Positions 23,500-36,265 of a DNA stretch of 64,000 nucleotides are shown piece after piece; position 1 is the stretch's first letter; the number at the start of each line of letters is the position of its first letter. Source of the DNA: Endomychus coccineus (Eukaryota > Arthropoda > Insecta > Coleoptera > Endomychidae). A model generated the notes under the pieces. The model ran no database searches. It was given only the letters and a program-made list of their open reading frames with translations, and was not told the DNA's origin. The DNA is taken from assembly GCA_958510875.1 (NCBI GenBank), contig CAUEHT010000002.1, positions 868,001-932,000 of the forward strand, given 5' to 3'. The position numbers were made by a program, and so were the translations under genes.

Positions 23500-26400
23500 A
23501 ATGAAAAACAATTTATTAAGGATGGTATTTAAAATTTATAGTATTTGACATTAATACATCAGATGTATCACAGTTGGAGAATCACTTATTAAATTAACAT
23601 TAAGATTTTCATAAATGATAATAAATTACAATAAATACAACTAATTACATAATAAAATTTTAGATAGATCATAATAAAACACCATAGTATATTACATAGA
23701 ACTACTTTCAATGTCTTCAAAATTGAAACCTGGATACTCATCTATACTATAGAATGTTTTATTTTGTAAAAAAGTTTTAATTTTGTGTTCAAAATTTCTG
23801 ATATTTAAATTTTTAATAGATTCTGGTAGAACATTGTATAATTTTATGCTATAGTGGTCTTGTCCATCTCTAGTTTTATTGATTCTGTTGAAGTTGACAA
23901 CAAGATTGACCTTTCCTCTGGTGTTATATTCATGATAGTTGGAGTGTTTAACATAAGCAACCAGTTTTTTTTTACATGTGTTATACAATTTAATATAAAA
24001 ACACTTGGAAAAGTGAGCATCTTCAAGGATTCAAATTTTTGTTTAAAACACGCTCTATATTTCAGGTCTGCCAACACTCTTATGCACCTTCTCTGAATTG
24101 CAAAGATCCTTGAGGCCTGCGCTGAATGACCCCAACATAGTATTGCATATGTCATATGTGAATGGAAATAACCATAGTACGCATTCATCAATACATCCTC
24201 TGATATTGTATTTTTTAGATTTCGTAAAACGAAAATGACTTTGTCGAGTTTTTTTGATAGTTGTGCAATATGATGCTCCCATGTCAATCTTGAATCGAGA
24301 TAAACGCCGAAGAATTTAACTATGTTGGTTTCAATATTTAAATTGACTGGTCTAAGTGAAAAATGTAAAGTTTGTGTTTTGCTATCATTAATGCTAAGGT
24401 TATTAGCAAGGAACCAATTACAAATACTGGTTCGTGTTTCCAAGGCCTCTTGACTCAATTGCTCCAAGCTGTCCAAGCACTATCATGTGTTGTTGTGTCG
24501 TCGGCAAATAAAATAATGTTGTTCTTATACAACAGAGAATTGCTAATGTCATTAATGTATATTAAAAATAAGGTTGGCCCCAAGACAGATCCTTGTGGAA
24601 CGCCAAATGTGATTATTTTATTTGTCGAATTTTCATTGTTGTATGATACATATTGCATACGATTAGTTAAAAATGATTTAATAAGATTTATACTATTGTT
24701 ATCAAAGTTGTATTCTTGGAGCTTTTGCATCAACAGATCATGGGACACACAGTCAAAAGCCTTGGTAACGTCAAAAAAGGAGGCTTGCATGAACTTCTTT
24801 TCCTCTAAACATTCTCGAACATAGCTAGTAAGTTTGTTTATAGCAGCTGTAGTAGAAACATTGCTACGAAATCCAAATTGACATTTATTAAACCAATTAT
24901 TTGGCTCAAAATAGTATGTTATTTGCCGTTTCAGCACAGTCTCAAAAATTTTGCCAAAGATGGGTGTAATTGATATTGGCCTATAGTTATTAACATCATC
25001 GCATAAGCTTTTTTTGTAAATCGGAACTACTTTAGATATTTTGAGGGAATCTGGAAAAATGTTAGAGGTGATACATTGGTTTATAATTTTAGGAAAAACG
25101 ATTTTAGGAAAACGATTTTAGGAAAAACGATCAAATTTAGAATAGTTTTAACTATTTTAACATTTATATTATAAGTGTCCTTGCTGGGACTATTATTTAA
25201 ATTTGAAATTATATCTCTCATTTCATTGAAAGTAACTTCTATGAATTTAAATTCTGAATGGAAGACTTAATTAATTTTTTATATATGATCAATAGGATTA
25301 TTTTGTAAAGGAGGAAGATTCTTGACAAGGGATTCTGCTATATTTGTAAAAAAAATATTTAAATCAGTGGCACAATGCCTTCTGCATATTTTTTGAATTG
25401 TTAATGTATTTATCGTTAGCTTCTTTTTCACTTTTATTAATGTCCTCACGATACCTTTTTTAAATTTATTAAGTGATTTCTTGGAAACAATTTGTGGATT
25501 AGTTTTATTTAAACTGCTTGATAACTGCAATTTTTCTCTACTTTGTCTTAAGTTGTCATTGAACCAATGTGTTTTAGGTATGTGAGGTTCGTTTTGTTTT
25601 ATAAATTCTGTTCTCATTGGGAAGCTAGAATCACAGCCATCTATTATCAGATTTAAGAAATGATCAAATTTGTTATTTACATTTATTTGAGAATTGTTTA
25701 CAAATGACCAATCTACTTTATCTACATAATTATAAAGTTTAAAGAAGCCTTGTTCTGTTATTGGTCTGTAGGTTATTCTGATTTTATTATTTAATGATGT
25801 TTTGTTTTCCACTTCAAAATTAAATGATATAGCAAGATGATCAGATAAATTGGGATCTGTTACTGTTGCAACATAACAATCGCTGTTAAAATTGGTAAAT
25901 ATGTTATCAAGAGTTGCTCCGTTTCTAGTATAGTCATGAACAGTTTCATGTAGTCCGTAGGATTCAAACATATTACATAGTAACTGAGATTCTTTACTAT
26001 CTGAATGGAAATGTACGTTAAAGTTCCCAGTTATTATAGTACCTTTGTGTAATGATAGCTTATTAAGTGTTGCATCTAATCTATTTAAAAATATGTCAAA
26101 ATCCCCAAGAGGTGAGCGATAGATTGTCAGTACCCGTATGTTGTTGTACATTATACCTGCTATTTCAAAATGTATTTCATCAGATATTTGTTGAGTATCA
26201 AAGGCTAACGGAATTGCTTCTATAATATTACTTGTAAAAATACCCACTCCCACATGTTTATGCGTTGTTCTGTAAAAAGCTGAGAGATTTACAAAACCAC
26301 TTATGTTCAGGGTGATTATATAATTCGTCAGATCCCAACCAATGTTCATTTATACAAAGTATATCATAACTTTTACCTATTAAAAAAGCTTCTAGTTCTG

Positions 26401-26870
26401 AAGTTTTGTTTCTTAGACATTGAATGTTATAATGTAAAATTTTAGAGAAGTTTGACATTTTAGAGGTATCGAGTTTGTTATTAGGTAATTGCTATTGATT
26501 TGTTTCCATTTCTAATTTCCGTTTCTCATTGTTAATTTTTTGAACTAATACTGGACAGTTATAATCGAATGGGGAATGATTCGAATTCAATTTTAAAAAG
26601 AATTTGTCATTTGCTTCTACACAGTTGGGACATCTGTTTGATTCACTATCACAATTATTACCAGAGTGATCATGATTGCCACATTTCAAACAAACACTTT
26701 CTATTTCACAGTCTTTAGCACTATGACCAAAACCTGAGCAGTTATAGCACCTATAGATACCAAAATATTCACAGACAGAACATGCTCCAAACCGAATACA
26801 TAAAGGTCCATTTTCAATGTGGAAATTGATATCATTAGGATATTATGTACTTATATGTTTGAAAAGTATT
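23500..26870 (-). mobile_element. LINE-A copy 1 (CR1/Jockey type), degenerate
   Basis: Minus-strand non-LTR retrotransposon. From its 5' side: two zinc knuckles ending ORF1 (CYNCSGFGHSAKDC, CLKCGNHDHSGNNC; about 26,630-26,750), endonuclease (26,458-25,279; HYNIQCLRN, GNFNVHF, LSDHLA), RT (24,937-24,455; FDVTKAFDCVSHD, GVPQGSVLGP, FADD) and thumb/C-terminus (24,476-23,692). It is broken by a frameshift just after FADDTT that copy 2 shares, by others near 26,300 and 23,970, and by a small tandem triplication of a TTTTAGGAAAAACGA-type block near 25,090-25,130. The 3' end is near 23,500. The 5' end is unclear. Confidence 0.85.
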
Positions 26871-27345
26871 CATTTTAGATTTATTTAGTTTGTAATCATT
26901 TTACATATAACATCAGAAGTAGGTAGATAAATTAAATAAATTCAATTAACCATTTGAATGGAGGATAACTCTATTTCTTCAAAAGTACCTACCTATATAA
27001 TACTTAACTCAATAATTTTCTCACTAACCAAGGCGATAGTACAATGGTTCACTTAACTAATAAATACATACAAATAAACAATAGATCAAAAATAAAGAAT
27101 AATAAAGTCATATATATATAAGATAGCAACTATGTGAATCTTCATGTACCTGAAGTAGACAATGATATATGCAAGCTTCTAACTATACCTCTTTCTTTTA
27201 TGGAGCAACATACATTACTATTCAAATAATCGAAGGAGAGGACCCCACCCTCTTTTGGATGTGACTTATTATTTGGAAAAGTTTCCCAGTAAAGAAAGTA
27301 CCTAAATAGAACCAGTATGTAGGAGAGTATTCCTTCTTATAATAA
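26870..27345. repeat. R2 and LINE-tail remnants between LINE-A and LINE-D
   Basis: AT-rich sequence with a unit-type GAATGGAGGATAACTC stretch, a short Tc1-end-like piece at 27,041 and an R2 copy at 27,225-27,330. No coding frame. Confidence 0.4.
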
Positions 27346-27788
27346 TAATAATCTTTATTTCAATAGGCATAACCTAATTTACAGAAGGAAGACTAAGTAT
27401 AGATAAGTTAAATCTATAAATTATCAATGAATCAATTTCGAAGAAACATTTTCAGTTTTACTTCAAATAATCTTAGAGTAACACAGTTTTTTATTTCATC
27501 TGATAGACTATTATATTCTTTGAATCCTTTGAAGAACAGACAGTTCATTACTCTTTTGCTATTCTTTCGATTTATATGAAAATTATTACTACTTCTACTA
27601 TAATATTCACGTATTTCATGGTTGTAAGTAATATCTGTAAGTAGATATGCTGGTAGTAGTTTTTTCAATATTTTATAAACGAACATCATTGCGAAATATA
27701 CAAACCTTGTTTCAACCGACTGCCATTCAAGGCACTTAAGCATCAATTTAATTGGGGTGTATCTATTGCACTGTAGTATGATTCTCAT
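27345..27788 (-). pseudogene. LINE C-terminal fragment (LINE-D)
   Basis: A 118-codon open stretch (27,432-27,788) reads as the end of a LINE ORF2 (LQCNRYTPIKLMLKCLEWQ, SRSSNNFHI, FKGFKEYNSL). It is followed on the minus strand by a short 3' UTR ending in an AATAATAATAAT-type tail near 27,345 (plus strand). It is a separate family from A, B and C. No catalytic part. Confidence 0.7.
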
Positions 27789-29443
27789 TTTATTTTGTTA
27801 TAAATACAAAGATACAGAATTTATTCCTATTAGTAACTTGCAAAATGCGATTGTGTTTTGTTTGTACATCTCTCAATCAAGTTTGAACATCTCTATTTTG
27901 AATGCTACATAGTCTCAGAGGGAGTTATGTTATACAAAATTTACTACCCGTTGAGGAAGCATTTTTTCTCTTTGCAGCTTCGAATTTGATATATGCCAGG
28001 AATAATGAAGTGAAAGGAAGCATTTCATTATTAAGTTTTCCCCTTACCTTGATTCTTGTTACATATGCATAAGCAAAGTTCAATTTGAAGTATTGAAACT
28101 GTACGATTCATCCTTTGGATGCCTTCGTCTCTTAATGTATCAAAATATCCATAAAATGATGTATACTTTGTTGAAAGTATACCTTGTGGTAGCAAATTAA
28201 TTGTTCAACACTTTCATAATCATTTTCATGCATATAACTTCCATACAATTGGTTTTGGTGAACTTTTTCCACCAACTGTCATATGTACCTATGAAATGAG
28301 TGAATTGAACATTAAGAATTCCTTCCTTTCCAAAAACATATGAAACACTCTTGTATACATCTTTTCCTTTCTTTATTCCATATAATTTATCCATATTTGG
28401 CATTGAATTCTTGAAAGATGTTATTATATGTATCTATCATAACGTTGTATCTACGTTGAAAATGTGAAATGACAATTTAGATCCTAAAACATAATACACC
28501 ATACACATGTATATGAAAATATCTTTATTGTATCTATAGTGACATTACTCGAGTACTTTGAAAGGCTTGTACTGTGAATTTGAAGTAATTCTGAGTGAAT
28601 CCAATGATCGTGCTGCTACTGGAAGATGCTACGCTTACTGTAGAACATGACAGATATTTCGATATCTTCCTTGAAATCTATTGTACTCCTCTCGTGAATG
28701 ATGTACATACCTTTATATATTGTGTTGTCATTCTTTCAACTCAATACTTGAGTTTGTTGCAAGAATATGTATGTAGGCACCAACATTGATATGTACAATA
28801 AATCTATATCTAAAATGAACTATGATGAATCTTATTGATACATATTGTTCAGACATACCTTTAGAACGTTTTTTAATAGATGGGGCCCCACATTCATATC
28901 TTATTTATGTAGTTTTGTTGACTTTTAGTTAGAGACATGTTGTTTACTACATATAACTCCCAGACTATGAATAAGGTTAGATTTTGGTGAATTAAGACCA
29001 TAGATTTGTTGCATAGCTTATTGAAAAGATTCTAGAGTCGATATGTATGCTTTTTCGTAGGCCAAAGTACCGGAAAATGAAGAAATGTACTTGTACCCCT
29101 AGGAAGTATACCTTCGTCCATGGACCATTTAGGGAGTTTCTGAGCAGTATATAGCTATTTAAGATCTCTTGGTATTAATTCTACATCGTTTCATTATACA
29201 TACACCTCCGAAATCAGTTCTCTTCGTGAGTTATCACTTAATCCTTACATAGGTTACCGTCAAACAACGTCAAATCTTTATGATTTATTTTAAGCTACTT
29301 AGCGGCATTTTTGGGCTACGTCTCGGACTATAGTTTGGATCGATTTTAACATTATCGATGACGATCTTTCGAATGGTGAATTTTAATTGAACGTAGAGGC
29401 CCTAGTTTTCGATTTTGGAAAATTTCCGAGGAAATCTTGCAAT

Positions 29444-29839
29444 ATGGACGACAAAAATTGGTATTATATCGATTTGAATAAAAATATCCCCAACTCTTGT
29501 GTCAGATTAATTAATTTGAAGTTTCTAAGAATGCCAAATTCCGCAATTTTATACGAAAGTTTAAACACTCAGATATCTTTAGCGCTTGAGGCTCCGGGAT
29601 TTTCACTTGGCCTATCGAAATTAGAAGGATTAAATTATCTAAAAACACAATTGCATGAACGCCAGATGTCCTATGTAATAAGCTACGAACGAAATGATGT
29701 TGACATATGCCTCGAGGAGCCCGCTACGCGTCAGTTAGAGTTTATACATTTTACCTCGATCTTGTTAATTTGGGGCCGTTTCGTGGCCCGTGCGGCCGGT
29801 GCCAGCTGTAATAAAGTCTTTTTTGCTATGGGCCGCTAG
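29444..29839 (+). CDS. NWYY protein, copy E (unknown family, 131 residues)
   Basis: Intact from ATG 29,444 (CAATATGGAC) to TAG 29,837-29,839. It carries the alternative central segment LNYLKTQLHERQM, shared with the broken copies G and H, where C and D have SNCIKTQLHEGQT. Its residues 85-97 are of the D type. Same length as C and D. No known domain. The context is the same three-ORF order as in other units. Confidence 0.5.
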   Translation: MDDKNWYYIDLNKNIPNSCVRLINLKFLRMPNSAILYESLNTQISLALEAPGFSLGLSKLEGLNYLKTQLHERQMSYVISYERNDVDICLEEPATRQLEFIHFTSILLIWGRFVARAAGASCNKVFFAMGR

Positions 29840-29961
29840 CATTTATCCGCTTCGGGTATATTTTAGTAGCTAGAAAATTCCCTTTGGTACGTTGCACGTT
29901 AGACGTGCATAGGTGAGACCTGAGAGTACCTGTTTCTATTTTAATTAAATTTTCCTATTTA

Positions 29962-30195
29962 ACGGACATTTATCGAAAAAAGAAGGGCCGTCGGGCACGG
30001 TCCGCTACTGAATCTAACTACATGGAGCGGAAACGGCACGCGAAAAGTCGTCGTAAAGCCGTATTAGGTACAACCAATTTGCACTTTTCTAACTTGCCAG
30101 CTACGCGCTTCTCACGTGAACGTCATTCGATTTACGGAAAATTACCTATTTCAAAACAGTTTTCGACCCAGTTTGGGGCTATCACCACCTTTTAA
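29962..30195 (+). CDS. Basic ORF of NWYY unit, copy E (start codon changed)
   Basis: 77 codons in frame from an ACG where copies C and F have ATG; an internal ATG at 30,022 would give 57 residues. The sequence is strongly basic (DIYRKKKGRRARS, MERKRHAKSRRKAVLG), then neutral, ending in a TAA inside the block that is repeated before the transposase fragment. The frame is 14 codons longer than in F, where a TCA to TGA change stops it. Probably a decayed member. No family recognised. Confidence 0.3.
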   Translation, partial: TDIYRKKKGRRARSATESNYMERKRHAKSRRKAVLGTTNLHFSNLPATRFSRERHSIYGKLPISKQFSTQFGAITTF

Positions 30196-31232
30196 AAGGT
30201 TCAAAGTTAACGTTTCAACCATTTTTTGAGCTCGCTTCGCTCGCTTCATTTAGCTTGTCGTGTTCAAAAATGTTCGTCGATTAGGTCGAAAATCGCATAT
30301 TCCTAGTTAGATTTTTAGTAACTTTGACACCAACCTAATAATCCGCTTATTCTAATACCGACTAGTTGATTTTACGGGCTACGCTCCGCTAAGATGCAGT
30401 TTTTTATGTGCAACGCCTTTGTAAGGGTTTAGTCGGATGGTGCGTGGTAACCTTCATGTGAGGCGTATGAGCACCCTTAGGTTGTCACTGTGACAGACGT
30501 CACTCTGGCAGTTGTAGGTTATATAGAGATGGGAACGCGTTTATAGAAACTTTTACTATTAGCACGTGTCACAAGTTATTCTATGGTTTGGATCGTATGT
30601 CACTTTGACATTTATTGGTTAGATATATTGAGAGTGGTAGATATTCATAGAAGAGTATAAAATTGGATTGGAGTCAAATCTTAGTCGAAGGTATAGTTCT
30701 AGAGTACTCTCTTGAATTTGTGACGTACGTCACTTGGCCAATTCTAGGTTATATAATTCAATCATTGAAACTTCAAGTATTGCAAAAGAAAATGCTCATA
30801 AAATATAGTCGCTCTACAACTACATGGCTTCTGAAATACTATACAACAAACTAAAATATTGCAACTCCACTTTTTCAAAATTAAAATGTCTTTGAATCAT
30901 TGATATTGTAAAATACAAGTTTGATTAATTCATTGACGGAAGTACATTCTGATATGAACTTGTTTAAAAATCTTTGGCACTTAAGGAAAGAATCTACATA
31001 TAGTTACTATAACAGTTACTTACTTATACGGATGTTAATCAAGTATCATTTTCATTACTTATTTGAATGAAAAGCAACTCTATTTTTCCAAAAGTACCTA
31101 CCTATTTTAACTAAACAGATTAAGGTACCTTATAGAAAACCGTTTATTTATCCAAAATTTACCATTTCAAAACAGTTTTCGAGCCTGTTTGTGGCTATCA
31201 CCACCTTCTAAAAGGTTCAAAGTTAACATTTC

Positions 31233-31556
31233 GACCATTGGCAAATTTATATCCTAATCCAGGAAACCCTCAAGTTCCAGTGAATACGATATGGTTCCAG
31301 CAGGATGGAGCACCACCACATTACCAATTTAATGTCCGGCAGTACGATCGAATGGCCAGCGCGATCACCTGATCTTACATTATTAGATTTCTTTCTATGG
31401 GGATATGTGAAGACCATTGTGTACAAAACTAAACCTTTTGATTTAAATGACTTGAAAGAACGAATAACGCTTGTGATGAGGTCAATCACGCCTGATATGT
31501 TCAATAATGTTAGAAGACAGTTTTATTTAAGATTAGGAACATGTACTTTATTAAAA
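31233..31556 (+). pseudogene. Tc1/mariner-superfamily transposase C-terminal fragment (unit E)
   Basis: Same fragment and deletion as in unit D, with WFQQDGAPPH near 31,295 and WPARSPDLTLLDFFLWG from about 31,350. The stop used in D is TAC here, so the frame reads on to 31,598. Non-functional. Confidence 0.85.
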
Positions 31557-31656
31557 TACATAGTTCTTTTTAGTGTTTTACATTTTATCACGTTTTGAAT
31601 TACATTTTAGTTTTTGATTGTTTTGTAGCGAATTTCGGTAACCACATGATTTTATT

Positions 31657-31950
31657 TTATCCTATGTTAATTGTTACAATAAACTTGAAAGCGATAACAT
31701 TTTTATTATGGCCTTGGTTGCAAGTTTGGCATTTAAAATGAAACCTACATACTCCAGGATGTTTATTTAAACAAATCTGACAGTATTTGTGACTATTTAT
31801 AAAGCCTACTCTATCCTGTGCTGGAACTGAAATAAATTTAGCACATTCATACAGTTTATGAATCAACAAATACTTGAAATCAGACAATGATGTATTATGC
31901 AAGTCTGTAACTATACCATTCTCTTTTCTGAAGTAAGATAAAGTTACCAC
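31657..31950 (-). pseudogene. BEL/Pao-type gag zinc-finger fragment
   Basis: A 97-codon minus-strand frame holds KYCQICLNKHPGVCRFHFKC followed by QTCNQGHN. That is a double cysteine/histidine cluster of the kind that ends gag in BEL/Pao retrotransposons. No LTR or pol is next to it. The ends (GENGIVTDLHNTS-like start and the read-through end) merge with R2 sequence. The family assignment rests on the spacing of cysteines and histidines alone. Confidence 0.45.
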
Positions 31951-32590
31951 TTAAGTAATCGAAGGACAATACCTAGCACCCCAACACCCCTTAGGGTCTG
32001 ATATATTATTTGGAAATCTTTCCTCGGTTGAAGTTAAAATGTTATTCGATAACTTTCAAATATAAATTTGAAAAAATCAACCTTATCCAGTAAAAGAACT
32101 GCTCAATTACAGAGAATCTTTCAACTCTGATGCCTTTTGCTTGTCGAAAGGTCCTTTGTATTTTAATAGTATTTTTAGTGGATAATGGTGATTATTTCTT
32201 ATTTAGTGATATAGTTCATCCACAATGTGAACTCTTTTATTATTTATTAAATTCTCAAATGTAAAAGAAAAAACCTAAATAAAACCAACTATTTGTGATA
32301 CTTGCAATCAGACAATGATATATTATGCAAGTCTGTAACTATACCATTCTCTTTTCTGAAGTAAGATACAGTTACTACTTAAGTAATCGAAGGGGAATAC
32401 CTACCACCTCTACCCCGTTAGGTCTGACATATTATTTGGAAATCTTTCCTCAGTTGAAGTTGAAATGTTATTCGATAACTTTCAATCAGACAATGTTGTT
32501 TGCAACTACTTTTGTATGTAAATCTCTCAAGCTGCTTTTTCAATTATTTTTAATGCTATTTGCATTATCTGTGAAGTTACTTCATGCTAG
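31950..32590 (+). repeat. R2 dispersed repeat, local tandem duplication
   Basis: Two copies of an R2 stretch (31,905-32,080 and 32,325-32,490) share AGTCTGTAACTATACCATTC, TAAGTAATCGAAGG and TTATTTGGAAATCTTTCCTC. No coding frame is convincing. Confidence 0.55.
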
Positions 32591-34162
32591 CTAGTTACAG
32601 TACAGAGAAATCAGAGGAAGGTATGTTATAATAAAGAAATTATTACCCGTTAAGGAAGAATTTTTTCTCTTTTCAGCTTCGAATCTATCTGATATATGCC
32701 AGGAATAACTCAATGAATGGAAGTATGTCATCATTAAACTTTACACTAACCTGGGTTCTTTTCAAACATATATTTACAAAGCTCAATTTGAAGTATTGAA
32801 ACTGTACAATCTATCATTTGTAAACTTCCCCGTCATCTCTCTTAATGTTGTATAACATCCATATAGTGATGTATACTTTGTCGAAAGTATACCTTGTGGC
32901 AGCAACTTCATTGTTGAAGACTTTTATAATCATTTTCATGCATGTACGTTTCCATACAATTGGTTTTGATATGATTTGGTGAGATTTTTCCACCAACTGA
33001 CATATGTATGAATTGATACATGTAAATTGAACATTGAATGCTTTCCTTCCCAATAACATATGAAATACTCTTGTATGCTACTTTTCCTTCCTTTATTTCA
33101 TATGATTTAGGCCTAATTAGCATCGGATTCCTAAAAGATGCTATTATATCATAACCTTGTATCTACGTTGAAAATGTGAAATGACAATTCAGATCCTGAA
33201 ACATAATACACCATACACATATATGAAAATGTCTTTATTGTAAGTGAAATAACATTATTTGAATACTTTGAAAGGCTTGTACTATGAATTTGAACTAATT
33301 ATGAGGGAATCCAATGTTCCTGGTGCTACATAACTTTGGACGATGCTAAGTGTATAGTAGAACATGACAGATATCTTGATATATTCCCTGAAAATGTATT
33401 GATTTCTGCTCGTACGTGATGTACATACCTTTATATATGGTGTTGTCATTCTTTCAATCCCTATGTACTTTAATTTCTGCAAGAATATATCTGTTGGTTC
33501 CAAACCTTGATATAATTCCTATATTCAAATCTGAAATGAAGTATGTTGAATGTTATTGTTACATATTGTTCAGACATACCTCTAGAACGTTTTTTAGTAG
33601 ATGGGGTCCCCCGTTTATATGATATTTATGTAGTTTTGTTGACTTTTATTTAGATACATGAGTTTACGATTTACAACTCTTTGACTATGAATTAGGTTAA
33701 GTTAAGACCATAGATTTGTAGATACACTTATCTAAAACTTTCTGGAGTCGATAAGTATGGTTTTTCGTGGCCCCAATAATCTATAGATGTAGAAATGTAC
33801 TTGTACCCCTAGGAAGAATATCTTCGACCATGGACCATTTTAGACACTGATATGCCGTATAGAGTTTTCATAACGCTTTTCGCATTTCTTCTACTTTATT
33901 TCATTATAAATACACCTCCGAAATCGATCGCTTTCGTAAATTATCAGGTAATTCTACATAGGTTATCGTCAAACCACGTCAAATCTTTATGATTTATTTT
34001 AAAGTACTTACAGGCATTTTTGGGGAGTGACGACCGCCGTTTACAAGGTAATCAAGGAATCACTTTGACTAAATCGATGACGATCTCTCGAATGGTGAAT
34101 TTTAATTGAAGGTACAGGCTCTAGTTTTCGATTTGAGAATATTTTATTATTATTATTACAAT

Positions 34163-34559
34163 ATGACCGCCCAAAAATTGGTATTATATCGATTTGATTA
34201 AAAATATCCCCAAATCTTGTGTCAGATTAATTAATTTGACGTTTCTAAGAATGCCAAATTTCGCAATTTTATACGAAAGTTTGAACACTCAGATATTTTT
34301 AGCGCTTGAGGCTCCGGGATTTTCACTTGGCCTATCGAAATTAGAAGGTTCGAATTTTATAAAAACACAATTGCGTGGAGGCCAAACCTCTCATGTAATA
34401 AGTTACGAACGAAATCATTTTGAAGTTTCCCTCGAGGAGCCCGCTCTGCGTATGTTAGAGTTTATACATTTTACCTCGATCTTGTTAATTTGGGGCCGTT
34501 TCGTGCATCGTGCGGCCGGCGCTAGCTGTAATAAATTTTTTTTGGCTATGGGCCGCTAG
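34163..34559 (+). pseudogene. NWYY ORF, copy F, one-base insertion
   Basis: 397 bases from ATG 34,163 to TAG 34,559, one more than intact copies. An extra C at about 34,171 shifts the frame within the first codons, and copy G has the same extra base. From 34,194 the normal frame is open to the stop. It carries the C-type segment HFEVSLEEPA (residues 85-94) and VHR near the end. Confidence 0.55.
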
Positions 34560-34681
34560 CTTTTACCCGCTTCGGGAATATTTTGGTAGCTAGAAAATTC
34601 CCTTTGGTGCTTCGCACGTCAGACGTGCATAGCTGAGATCTGAGGATAGCTCAAACTGTTTCAATTAAATTTTCCCATTTA

Positions 34682-34873
34682 ATGGACATTTATCAAAAAA
34701 AGAAGGGCCGTCGGGCACGGTCCGCTACTGAATCTAACTACATGGAGCGAAAACGGCACGCGAAAAGTCGTCGTAAAGCCGTATTAGGTACAACCAATTC
34801 GCACTTTTCTAACTTGCCAGCTACGCGCTTCTCACGTGAACGTCATTCGATTTACGGAAAATTACCTATTTGA
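34682..34873 (+). CDS. Basic ORF of NWYY unit, copy F (63 residues)
   Basis: ATG 34,682 to TGA 34,871-34,873. Lysine and arginine dominate the first half (KKKGRRARS, MERKRHAKSRRKA). The second half is mixed (NLPATRFSRERHSIYGKLPI). It lies 122 bp after the NWYY stop, separated by hairpins. Small basic proteins of this kind often bind nucleic acid, but this is only composition. Open in C (internally deleted) and, without ATG, in E; frameshifted in D and H. Confidence 0.35.
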   Translation: MDIYQKKKGRRARSATESNYMERKRHAKSRRKAVLGTTNSHFSNLPATRFSRERHSIYGKLPI

Positions 34874-35964
34874 AAACAGTTTTCGACCCGGTTTGGGACT
34901 ATCACCACCTTTTAAAATGTTCAAAGTTAACGTTTCAATCATTTTTTGGGCTCGCTCAGCTCGCATATTTCAGCTCGTCGTGTCCAAAGTTGATTGTCGA
35001 TATGGTCGAAAATCGCATATTTCTAGTGACTTTTCTGGTAACTTGCACACCAACTTAAACTGCCGCTTACTGTAGTTGATTTTACGGGCTACGCCCCGCT
35101 GACGTACAGTTGTCATACGCAACGTCTTTGTAAGGGTTTAGTCGGATGGTGCGTGGTAACCTTTATGTGAGGCGTATGGGCACCTTTAGGTTGTCACTGT
35201 GACAGACGTCACTCTGGCAGTTGTAGGTTGTGTAGAGATGGGTACGCGTCCATAGAAACTTTTACTATTAGCACGTGTCACAAGTTATTCTACGGTTTGG
35301 ATCGTATGTCACTTTGACATTTATTGGTTAGATAGATTGAGAGTGGTAGATATTCATAGAAGAGTATAAAATTGGAATGGAGTCAAATCTTAGTCGAAGG
35401 TATAGTTCTAGAGTACTCTCTTGAATTTGTGACGTACGTCACTTGGCCAATTCTAGGTAATATAATTCAATCATTGAAACTTCAAGTATTGCAAAAGAAA
35501 ATGCTCATAAAATATGATCGCTCTACAACCACATGTTTCCTCAAATACTATACAACAAATTAAAATATTGCAACTCCACTTTTTCAAAATTAAAATGTCT
35601 TTGAATAATTGATATTGTAAAATACAAATTTAATTAGTTCATTGACGGAAGTACATTCTGATATTAACTTGTTTGAAAATCTTTGGCACTTTAAGAAAGA
35701 ATCCACATATAGTTACTATAACAGTTACTTACTTATACGGATGTTAATCAAGTATCATTTTCATTACTCATTTGAATGAAAAGCAACTCTATTTTTCCAA
35801 AAGTACCTACCTATTTTAACCAAACAGAGGAAGGTACCTTATAGAAAACCGTTTATTTATCCAAAATTAACCATTTCAAAACAGTTTTCGAGCCGGTTTG
35901 TGGCTATCACCACCTTCTAAAAGGTTCAAAGTTCACATTTCGACCATTGGCAAATTTATATCCT

Positions 35965-36265
35965 AATCCAGGAAACCCTCAAGTTGCAGTGAATACGATA
36001 TGGTCCCAGCAGGATGGAGTACCACCACATTACCAATTTAATGTCCGGCAGTACGATTGAATGGCCAGCGTGATCACCTGATCTTACATTATTAGATTTC
36101 TATCTATGGGGATATGTGAAGACCATTGTGTACAAAACTAAACCTTTTGATTTAAATGACTTGAAAGAACGAATAACGCTTGTGATGAGGTCAATCACGC
36201 CTGATATGTTCAATAATGTTAGAAGACAGTTTTATTTAAATTAGGAACATCTACTTTATTAAAAT
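35965..36265 (+). pseudogene. Tc1/mariner-superfamily transposase C-terminal fragment (unit F)
   Basis: Third copy of the fragment described in units D and E, with QQDGVPPH near 36,010 and SPDLTLLDFYLWG-like sequence interrupted by an Arg-to-stop type change (GTGATC for GCGATC region) near 36,070. A one-base loss near 36,240 shifts the end. Non-functional. Confidence 0.8.

Larger units (their letters stand above)
27791..31560 (+). repeat. NWYY unit, copy E (type 1)
   Basis: Starts inside the end block (TTGTTATAAATACAAAG), then a truncated antisense ORF (28,197-28,403), the NWYY ORF (29,444-29,839), the basic ORF (about 29,962-30,195), a hairpin-rich stretch, LINE scraps and the transposase fragment to about 31,556. 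It is the copy in which both the NWYY and the basic frame are most complete. Confidence 0.75.
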
